Positions 8,582 to 15,541 of a stretch of 46,402 nucleotides of DNA are shown one piece after another. The stretch is from Xanthomonas sp. Its GTDB lineage: Bacteria > Pseudomonadota > Gammaproteobacteria > Xanthomonadales > SZUA-5. Numbering within the stretch: position 1 is the first letter of the stretch; the number at the start of each line of letters is the position of its first letter. The notes below the pieces were generated by a model. That model was not told the DNA's origin. It saw only the letters and a list, made by a program, of their open reading frames with translations, and did no database searches. The stretch lies in NCBI GenBank assembly GCA_020693165.1, contig JAIMJQ010000010.1:1-46402 (forward strand), in the 5' to 3' direction. Both the position numbers and the translations under genes were made by a program.

Positions 8582-9366
8582 GCACGCCCGCTGCAGTACC
8601 GGGGTTCAACCGACGCGCGGTAGGGGCGATCTATCGATTCGAGCTGGCGCGCTTCATGCGCACGCTCGGCCAGAGCCTGTTGACCCCGGTAATCACGACA
8701 TCGCTGTATTTTGTCGTTTTCGGGGCCGCGATCGGGTCGCGCATGGGCGAGATCGACGGCGTCGGCTACGGCGCCTTCATCGTGCCCGGCCTGATCATGC
8801 TGTCGGTGCTCACCGAGAGCATCAACAATGCGGCATTCGGCATCTACTTCCCGCGCTGGACCGGCACCAGCTATGAGCTGCTCTCGGCGCCGATTTCCCC
8901 GTTCGAGATCGTCTGCGGCTATGTCGGCGCCGCTGCCACCAAATCGATCATCCTCGGCCTGGTGATCCTGGCCACCGCCAGCCTGTTCGTACCGCTGCAG
9001 ATCCAGCATCCGCTGTGGATGCTCGGCTTCCTGGTGCTCACCGCGCTGACCTTCTGCCTGTTCGGATTCATCATCGGCATCTGGGCGCAGAGCTGGGAGC
9101 AGCTCCAGGTGATTCCGATGCTGGTGATCACGCCGCTGACCTTCCTTGGCGGTGCCTTCTATTCGATCAACATGCTGCCGGGCCTCTGGAAGACGGTGGC
9201 CTTGTTCAATCCCATCGTCTACCTCGTCAGCGGCTTTCGCTGGGCCTTTTACGGCAACGCCGACGTCGCCGTCGGTATCAGCCTGGCGGCGACCTTCGGC
9301 TTCTTCGCCGTGTGCCTCGGCATCGTCTGGTGGATTTTCCGGACCGGGTATCGGCTGAAGCAATGA
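8578..9366 (+). CDS. yadH: ABC-2 exporter permease, YadH-like
   Basis: The 262-residue integral membrane protein has six predicted membrane helices and the conserved ABC-2 segments [38 protein letters not shown] and [12 protein letters not shown], followed by [12 protein letters not shown]. These match E. coli YadH. It forms the membrane channel for the YadG-like ATPase; coupling by ATGA overlap supports a fixed complex. The gene ends 139 bp before the convergent DUF6159 gene; the gap holds an alternating repeat element. Confidence 0.9.
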   Translation: MSTPAAVPGFNRRAVGAIYRFELARFMRTLGQSLLTPVITTSLYFVVFGAAIGSRMGEIDGVGYGAFIVPGLIMLSVLTESINNAAFGIYFPRWTGTSYELLSAPISPFEIVCGYVGAAATKSIILGLVILATASLFVPLQIQHPLWMLGFLVLTALTFCLFGFIIGIWAQSWEQLQVIPMLVITPLTFLGGAFYSINMLPGLWKTVALFNPIVYLVSGFRWAFYGNADVAVGISLAATFGFFAVCLGIVWWIFRTGYRLKQ

Positions 9367-9373
9367 AAAGGCG

Positions 9374-9498
9374 GGTGTCAGTGTCGGTTGTTGGTGTTGG
9401 TTAGAGCGGTGATGCGCAAAGCTGCTTCAACCAACACCGACGGCAGCAACCAACACCCCGTCTCAGCTGCCGGTGTTGGTGTCGGTTGTTGGTGTTGG
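9374..9498. repeat. Three related 27-bp repeats in alternating orientation
   Basis: A 27-bp sequence ending in GTCGGTTGTTGGTGTTGG occurs at 9374-9400 and again, differing at two positions, at 9472-9498. A related sequence in the opposite orientation lies between them (9431-9457, CCAACACCGACGGCAGCAAC and onward). The outer copies can each pair with the middle one. The element fills the gap between the convergent yadH-like and DUF6159 genes, where a bidirectional termination role is possible; no T-run supports it directly. Confidence 0.75.
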
Positions 9499-9504
9499 AA
9501 AGAC

Positions 9505-10359
9505 TCAGCGCGCCTTCGCTGCGAACGCGTTGCCCAGCATCTCGTTGGAGAATTCTTCCGAGTTCTGGTGCCCGGTCGCGTAGCGATACAGCGCCGCCGA
9601 GTAAATGCCCGACAGCGCTGCCTGCAGCAGCGCCAGGATCAGCGTGCCAATGACGCCGACCACCGCCATCGCGATGGCCAGTCCGGCCCCCTGCGCACCC
9701 GCCGCGAACACGATGAGCGCTCCGCACAGCAACCACCAGCCGACCTGGGCCAGACCGAAGACGAGCCCGACGCCACCCTGCCCGATCAGGTTCTCGCCCC
9801 AGGTCTGCTTGAGCAACAGGGCGCTATCCTTGACCGCATCGAGCGGGCCGATGTCCTTGTGCACCAGCACCGGCACCACCATGAAGGTTGCCACGGTCCA
9901 GGCCGCGCCGATCAACCCGACGATCCACTTGCCTAGCGCAGGTACGCGGTCCTGGATCGCGCGCAGGATCACCCCGACGGTGGCGGCGATCGCGGCGTAG
10001 CCGAGGATCGTGCCGACCTTCGACCAGGCAATCCGCAGGCCATCGGCCACCGTGGGGTCCTCGCCCTCGAGGCGCATCGACGCGGCACCAACCAGCGCCG
10101 TGTTGAAGAAGAAGATGACGAAGTACTGCACCAGGTAGAAGGCGAACATCCACAGATACAGTAGCGGCGACTGATTCTCCCCCTCAAGCGCCTGCGGATG
10201 GCCCATGCTCCACCAGATCAGTGGACCGAGGAAAGTCAGCGCAACGACGATGGCGGCTACCGAGGAAACCGCCGGGAACAACAACAGCTCCTTGTCCTTC
10301 TGCAGGACCGAGGCGCTGGCCTTGATCAGCGCCCAACTGCGCGCGAATCGCTCGAACAT
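9505..10359 (-). CDS. DUF6159 family membrane protein
   Basis: The 284-residue protein has about five to six hydrophobic helices. It begins MFERFARSW and contains KDKELLLFPAVSS, FFNTALVGAASMRL and the conserved GRG-like VPVLVHKDIGPLDAVKDS, which matches the DUF6159 family of bacterial and archaeal membrane proteins. No biochemical function is known for that family. ATG 10359 is chosen because GGAG lies 6-9 bases upstream; an ATG four codons earlier lacks such a site. It faces a gldA-like gene across a shared 177-bp divergent promoter region, and converges on the yadH-like gene. Nothing ties it directly to either exporter. Confidence 0.85.
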   Translation of the reverse strand: MFERFARSWALIKASASVLQKDKELLLFPAVSSVAAIVVALTFLGPLIWWSMGHPQALEGENQSPLLYLWMFAFYLVQYFVIFFFNTALVGAASMRLEGEDPTVADGLRIAWSKVGTILGYAAIAATVGVILRAIQDRVPALGKWIVGLIGAAWTVATFMVVPVLVHKDIGPLDAVKDSALLLKQTWGENLIGQGGVGLVFGLAQVGWWLLCGALIVFAAGAQGAGLAIAMAVVGVIGTLILALLQAALSGIYSAALYRYATGHQNSEEFSNEMLGNAFAAKAR

Positions 10360-10536
10360 GGGGAACTCCACAGCACTGTCTGAGGTCGGTGAGCGTAGCG
10401 GGTCGCTGCGCGTTGGAGAAGGGCTCGTCGACTTGAAATCGACGACGGCGCCCCCACCCGCGCTGCAGGCGCGCGCGGCACCTCGTCCTGTTGTTCAGCA
10501 TCCCGTCCACCCGGTCCACTACTCTCGTGCAGAAAA

Positions 10537-11466
10537 ATGATTGAAATCAAGAATTTAACGAAGAGATACGGGGATCTACTGGCAGTCGACTCGGTGAGTT
10601 TCACCGTCGGCGCCGGAGAAGTCCTGGGCTTTCTCGGTCCCAACGGAGCCGGCAAGTCCACCACCATGAAGATGATCGCCGGCTTCCTGACGCCGTCGAG
10701 CGGCAGCATCAGCGTGTGCGGCTTCGACGTCGAGGCGCAACCACTGGAAGCCAAGCGCTGCATCGGTTACCTGCCCGAAGGCGCGCCGGCTTACGGCGAG
10801 ATGACGCCAGCGGGATTCCTCGGCTTCATCGCCGATATCCGCGGCATCGCAGCGGGTGCGCGCGACCGGCGCATCCGCGACGTTGTCGTCCGTCTCGGTC
10901 TCGAGCGCGTGTTCGAGCAGCCGATCGAAACCCTGTCCAAGGGCTTCAGGCGCCGCGTCGGCATCGCCCAGGCGATCCTCCACGACCCCAAAGTGCTGGT
11001 GCTGGACGAGCCCACCGATGGCCTCGATCCGAACCAGAAGCACGAGGTGCGCACGCTGATCCAGGGCCTTGCCAAGGACAAGATCGTGATCGTGTCCACC
11101 CACATCCTCGAAGAAGTCCACGCGGTGTGCACTCGCGCCATCATCATCGCCAGCGGCCGCATCGTCGCTGACGCCACGCCGGACGAACTCGAAGCGCGCT
11201 CGCGCTACCACCACGCGGTCACCTTGCGCGCCGACGACCTGGTGTCGTTGAAGGCCGCGCTCGGGGGTGTCGCCGGTGTCGGCGAAGTGGTCATCGACGC
11301 CGAAGAACAGGTGGTGACAGCCTTCCCACACAAGGGCCAGTCGATCTTCGGCCCGATCAGCCGCCTGATCCAGGATCGCAAGCTCGCGGTCACTGAGGTG
11401 CAGCTGGAACGCGGCCGCCTCGACGAAGTCTTCCGCACCATCACCCAGACCGGAGTGCGCTCATGA
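10537..11466 (+). CDS. ABC transporter ATP-binding protein, GldA-like
   Basis: The 309-residue ATPase has Walker A GPNGAGKST (residues 34-42), signature LSKGFRRR, Walker B LVLDEPTDGLDP and H-loop STHILEEV. Following genes encode an ABC-2 permease, a GldG-family protein and a DUF4340 protein, all on the same strand with overlaps or gaps under 20 bp, so it is the first gene of a four-gene operon. In Bacteroidota, GldA, GldF and GldG form an ABC complex needed for gliding, but homologous sets are widespread in non-gliding bacteria with unknown substrate. No ribosome binding site is visible; TACTCT lies 11 bases before the ATG. Confidence 0.88.
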   Translation: MIEIKNLTKRYGDLLAVDSVSFTVGAGEVLGFLGPNGAGKSTTMKMIAGFLTPSSGSISVCGFDVEAQPLEAKRCIGYLPEGAPAYGEMTPAGFLGFIADIRGIAAGARDRRIRDVVVRLGLERVFEQPIETLSKGFRRRVGIAQAILHDPKVLVLDEPTDGLDPNQKHEVRTLIQGLAKDKIVIVSTHILEEVHAVCTRAIIIASGRIVADATPDELEARSRYHHAVTLRADDLVSLKAALGGVAGVGEVVIDAEEQVVTAFPHKGQSIFGPISRLIQDRKLAVTEVQLERGRLDEVFRTITQTGVRS

Positions 11467-12197
11467 ATCCCGTATCAGTGATCTTCAAGCGCGAACTGGC
11501 CAGCTATTTCTCGACACCGGTCGCCTACGTCTTCATCGTCATCTTTCTCGTGCTCGCCAATGCCTTCGCGTTCCAGCTCGGCGGCCTGTACGAGCGTGGC
11601 CAGGCGGACCTGCGTCCGTTTTTCGACTTCCACCCATGGCTGTACCTGTTCCTGGTCCCGGCGGTGGCGATGCGCCTGTGGGCCGAGGAGCGCAACACCG
11701 GCTCGATCGAACTGCTGCTGACCTTGCCGGTCACCCAGTCCCAGGCCGTGGTCGGCAAGTTCCTGGCCGCGTGGGCCTTCGTCGGCGTTGCCCTGGCGCT
11801 GACCTTTCCGATCTGGATCACCGTCAACTACCTTGGCGATCCCGACAACGGCGTGATCATCACCAGCTACATCGGCAGCATGCTCATGGCCGGCGGCTTC
11901 CTCGCCATCGGCAGCGCCGTTTCGGCGGCGACGCGCAGCCAGGTCATCGCCTTCATCATCACCGTGGTGATCTGCTTTGCGTTGCTGCTGGCCGGCCATC
12001 CGCTGGTACTCAGTGTCGCCAAGATGGTGCTGCCGCAGTGGCTGGTCGACGGCGTCGCCGCGCTCAGCTTCATCACCCATTTTTCGTCGATCAGCAAGGG
12101 CGTCATCGATCTTCGCGACCTGATTTTCTTCGGGTTGCTGATCGGTTTCTTCCTGTACGCGACCTCGGTCGTGATCGACCTCAAGAAAGCCGACTGA
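11463..12197 (+). CDS. ABC-2 permease, GldF-like
   Basis: The 244-residue membrane protein starts by an ATGA overlap with the GldA-like ATPase. It shows six predicted helices. Segments such as MNPVSVIFKRELASYFSTPV, AMRLWAEERNTGSIELLLTL and FLAIGSAVSAATRSQVIAF are characteristic of GldF/NosY-type ABC-2 permeases. It should form the membrane channel with the ATPase. The following GldG-like gene begins 16 bp downstream after a GGAG ribosome binding site. Confidence 0.88.
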   Translation: MNPVSVIFKRELASYFSTPVAYVFIVIFLVLANAFAFQLGGLYERGQADLRPFFDFHPWLYLFLVPAVAMRLWAEERNTGSIELLLTLPVTQSQAVVGKFLAAWAFVGVALALTFPIWITVNYLGDPDNGVIITSYIGSMLMAGGFLAIGSAVSAATRSQVIAFIITVVICFALLLAGHPLVLSVAKMVLPQWLVDGVAALSFITHFSSISKGVIDLRDLIFFGLLIGFFLYATSVVIDLKKAD

Positions 12198-12212
12198 CGG
12201 AGACCCCTGACG

Positions 12213-14087
12213 ATGAACGCGATGACCAAACGCGCCTCGGGCGGCCTCGTGCTGTTGCTGCTCGCGGTGCTCTTCATCGGCGCCACCGTGATCAGCAATC
12301 TCGTGCTGCGCGGTGCCCGCCTCGACCTCACCGCCAACAGCGAGTACACGCTGAGCGAGGGCAGCAAGGAGATCCTGGCCAGCATCGAGGAGCCGATCAA
12401 CCTGTACTTCTACTTCTCCGACGAGGCCTCCCGCGACCTCGCGCCGATCCGCACCTATGCCCAGCGCGTGCGCGAGTTGCTGGAAGAGATGGCCAGCCGC
12501 ACCGGCGGCAAGCTCAAGCTCAGCGTGATCGACCCGCAGCCGTTCAGCGAAGAAGAGGACGAAGCCACTGCGCAGGGACTGCAATCGGTCCCGGTCGGCA
12601 GCACCGGCGACAAGCTGTTTTTCGGGCTCGCTGGTACCAATGCACTGAACGGCAAGGCGGCGATCCCGTTCTTCCAGCCGGACAAGGAAGTATTCCTCGA
12701 GTACGAGGTCGCCAAACTGATCCAGACACTGTTGCAGCCGGACAAGCCGGTGATCGGCCTGGTGACCGGGTTGCCGATCGGCGGCGGCTTCGACCAGACC
12801 ACCCAGAAGATGAGCGATCCGTGGGCAGTGACCCAGCAGCTCGACGATCTGTTTGAAGTGCGACCGCTCGGCCTCGAGTTCAAGGAAGTCGGCGACGACA
12901 TCAAGCTGCTGATGGTGGTGCATCCAAAGTCGCTGGGCGACGACACGCTGTACGCGATCGACCAGTTCCTGATGCGCGGCGGTCGCCTGCTGGCATTCGT
13001 CGATCCGAACGCCGGCAGCGACACCTCGGGCAATGATCCCAGCAATCCGAGTGCGGCAATGTTCGCCGACAAAAGCTCGAACCTGGAAAAACTGTTCACC
13101 GCCTGGGGCGTCGACTACAAGGCCGACGAAGTCGTGGTCGACCGCGCGCTGGGACTACAGGTGCAGGTCAGCCAGACCGAGCCGCCGATCATGCATCCGG
13201 TGATCCTCGGTTTGCGCACCGCGCAGATGAACTCGGAGGATCTGGTCAGCGCCAAGCTGGACCTGGTCAACATCGACAGCGCCGGCCACTTCAGGCTCAA
13301 GGAGGGCGTCGCAACCAAGCTGGAGCCGATCCTGCAGTCGAGCAGCGAGGCCAGCACGGTGTCGGTGGAGCGCATTCGCTTCCTGCCCGACCCGCGCGAA
13401 CTGCTGAAGGATTTCGCGCCCAGCGGCGACAGCTACAACATCGCCGTGCGCGTCTCCGGCAACTTCAAGTCCGCGTTCGCGGATCGTGCCGGTGAACCCG
13501 GGCATATCGCCGAGGCTTCCGAACCCGTGCAGGCGATCCTGGTCGCCGACACCGACATCCTGACCAACCGCCTGTGGGTGCAGGTGCAGAATTTCTTTGG
13601 TCAGCAGCTGATCTCGCCGTTCGCCAACAATGGCGATCTGATCGTCAATTCGGCCGATAACCTGACTGGCTCGAATGCGCTGATCTCGATCCGCGGGCGC
13701 AGCAGCAGTACGCGTCCGTTCACTGTGGTCGACGACATGCGGCGTGCCGCCGACGAGCGCTTCCGCGCGACCGAGGAGCAGCTGCAGCAACAGTTGACGG
13801 AAACCGAGCGCAAGCTCGCGGAGCTGCAGGCCAGCAAGACCAACGAGAACGCGATGATCATGTCGCCCGAACAGCAGGCCGAGATCCTCAAGTTCCAGAG
13901 CGAGAAGCTGCGTATCCGCAAAGATCTGCGCGACGTACGTCGCAGTCTCGACAAGGACATCGAGAGCCTCGGCGCCCGCACCAAGTTCATCAATATCGCC
14001 CTGGTGCCGCTCGGCGTGATCATCGCCGCGCTGCTGTTCTGGAACCTGCGTCGCGGCCGTCGCCGCGCCGCCCTGGCAGGAGCTTGA
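12213..14087 (+). CDS. GldG-family ABC exporter auxiliary protein
   Basis: The 624-residue protein has an N-terminal membrane anchor (VLLLLAVLFIGATVISNLV), then a large extracytoplasmic region of the ABC_transp_aux type containing RLDLTANSEYTLSEGS, a long charged helical stretch near residues 510-590 that looks like a coiled coil (ERFRATEEQLQQQLTETE), and a C-terminal membrane helix (FINIALVPLGVIIAALLFW) followed by a basic tail. Both termini therefore face the cytoplasm. GldG-type proteins associate with GldA/GldF exporters. The DUF4340 gene follows 4 bp later. The role in this organism is unknown. Confidence 0.88.
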   Translation: MNAMTKRASGGLVLLLLAVLFIGATVISNLVLRGARLDLTANSEYTLSEGSKEILASIEEPINLYFYFSDEASRDLAPIRTYAQRVRELLEEMASRTGGKLKLSVIDPQPFSEEEDEATAQGLQSVPVGSTGDKLFFGLAGTNALNGKAAIPFFQPDKEVFLEYEVAKLIQTLLQPDKPVIGLVTGLPIGGGFDQTTQKMSDPWAVTQQLDDLFEVRPLGLEFKEVGDDIKLLMVVHPKSLGDDTLYAIDQFLMRGGRLLAFVDPNAGSDTSGNDPSNPSAAMFADKSSNLEKLFTAWGVDYKADEVVVDRALGLQVQVSQTEPPIMHPVILGLRTAQMNSEDLVSAKLDLVNIDSAGHFRLKEGVATKLEPILQSSSEASTVSVERIRFLPDPRELLKDFAPSGDSYNIAVRVSGNFKSAFADRAGEPGHIAEASEPVQAILVADTDILTNRLWVQVQNFFGQQLISPFANNGDLIVNSADNLTGSNALISIRGRSSSTRPFTVVDDMRRAADERFRATEEQLQQQLTETERKLAELQASKTNENAMIMSPEQQAEILKFQSEKLRIRKDLRDVRRSLDKDIESLGARTKFINIALVPLGVIIAALLFWNLRRGRRRAALAGA

Positions 14088-14091
14088 AATC

Positions 14092-15327
14092 ATGATGCAG
14101 AAGCGTCTGTTGTCGCTGCTTTTGATTACCATCGCGGTGCTCGGCATCGGCCTGATCCTGACCCAGCGCCAGCAACCGGTGGTCGAAGGACAAACCGAAA
14201 GCGGCGAACTGGTACCCGGTCTGGCAAATGCGCTGAACGATGTCAGCTCGATCCGCATCACCAAGGCGAACAACGAACTGGTCGCCGAGCTGAAGCGCGG
14301 CGACGCCGGGTGGACGGTCGCCAATCGCCATGACTATCCGGCCGACATCGGCAAGGTGCGCGAGTATCTGATCAAGCTCTCGGAAGCCAAGGTGCGCGAG
14401 GCCAAGACCAGCAAGCCGGAGAACTATGCGCGCCTCGGCGTCGAGGACCTCGCCGCCGCATCAGCGACCGGCGTCGGCATCGAACTCGGCGGCCTCAAGG
14501 AGCCGGTCAGGCTGGTCGTCGGTATCAGCTCCGGCGGCGGTTCGCCGGGAACTTTCGTGCGCCGCGTCGATGAGGCGACCAGCTACCTGGTCAGCGGCGA
14601 CCTGATTCCGGAACGCGAAGGCGCCAACTGGCTGGCGCGCGAAATCGTCAACGTGCCGTCGTCCGCAGTGCGCAGCGTCGCGGTGACGGCCCCGGACAAG
14701 TCGACGCTGAAGGTCGAGAAGGCCGACTCGAGTGCGCCGAACTTCACCGTGCTCGGCATCCCCAAGGGGCGCGAACTGAGCTCCGAGTCGGTCGGCAATC
14801 TGGTCGCCGGCATGCTCGACGGCCTGATCCTGGAAGACGTGCTGCCGGCCGCGGAAGCCGAACCGGACGCGGCGACCACCTGGGCTGCCACCTACACCGG
14901 CTACGATGGTCTGGTCGTCGATCTGACGCTGTGGGGCAGCAGCGACAAAGCCTGGGCGCGGATCGCCGCCCGCGTCGACGAAGGTGTGCTGGATTCCTGG
15001 GTTGCCGCGGAGAAGACCCGAGCCGATGCCGAGCGGGCGACGGCGGAGACCGAAGCTGCGGCCAAGGTGGCTGCCGCCGAGACCAAGCCGACCGCTGCCG
15101 ACCCGACTGCCGATGCGAACGCTGCAGCCGGCGCGGCCGGCGACAGCACGCCGGCCATCCCGGCACCGTTCGACGCCGTCAAGGCGCGCGCCGACAAGCT
15201 CGCGGAAGTGCAGACGCGCATCGACGAGATGAACGCGAAGACCAGTCCGTGGGCCTACGCCATCCCCGCCTGGAAGGCCGCCAACATCAAGAAGAAGATG
15301 GAAGACATGCTGAAGCCGAAGGGCTGA
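14092..15327 (+). CDS. DUF4340 domain protein of the Gld-like export operon
   Basis: The 411-residue protein begins with a membrane anchor (LLSLLLITIAVLGIGLIL) and continues as a periplasmic DUF4340 region. Residues about 305-365 are an Ala/Thr/Glu-rich linker (ATAETEAAAKVAAAETKPTA), and the C-terminal part contains SPWAYAIPAWKAANIKKK. DUF4340 proteins regularly accompany GldG-type genes, and here the gene lies 4 bp downstream of one, with AGGAGC as ribosome binding site. ATG 14095 is an alternative start. It is the last gene of the operon; a convergent kinase gene ends 214 bp further on. Function of the domain is unknown. Confidence 0.85.
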   Translation: MMQKRLLSLLLITIAVLGIGLILTQRQQPVVEGQTESGELVPGLANALNDVSSIRITKANNELVAELKRGDAGWTVANRHDYPADIGKVREYLIKLSEAKVREAKTSKPENYARLGVEDLAAASATGVGIELGGLKEPVRLVVGISSGGGSPGTFVRRVDEATSYLVSGDLIPEREGANWLAREIVNVPSSAVRSVAVTAPDKSTLKVEKADSSAPNFTVLGIPKGRELSSESVGNLVAGMLDGLILEDVLPAAEAEPDAATTWAATYTGYDGLVVDLTLWGSSDKAWARIAARVDEGVLDSWVAAEKTRADAERATAETEAAAKVAAAETKPTAADPTADANAAAGAAGDSTPAIPAPFDAVKARADKLAEVQTRIDEMNAKTSPWAYAIPAWKAANIKKKMEDMLKPKG

Positions 15328-15541
15328 GCGACACCAACGGCTCGCAGGAGCGGCCCTGGTTGCGCCAGCGGGGTTCGTCGTCAGCGCATCGCCACCGGCA
15401 CCGTGCCATGGGCGGCGGCTTGAGCGCTGGGCGCGTTGCTCGGCGCACCGCTGGATCGCGCCGGCTAGCGGTGGTTCTCGCTCGCCGCACACGTGCGCTT
15501 CCTGATCGGCTACCGCATGACTGCGCGGCAGGTGGCTGGTG

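Noticed and set aside
10426-10444. Small hairpin CGTCGA-TCGACG upstream of the GldA-like gene
   Set aside because: Six-base stem with a seven-base loop is weak and has no T-run; could be an operator but nothing else supports it.
15328-15541. GGAGCGGCCCTGG-type motif in the gap between DUF4340 and kinase genes
   Set aside because: It resembles a degenerate dispersed repeat (GGAGCGGC-type), but only one weak copy is present and no clear stem could be drawn.
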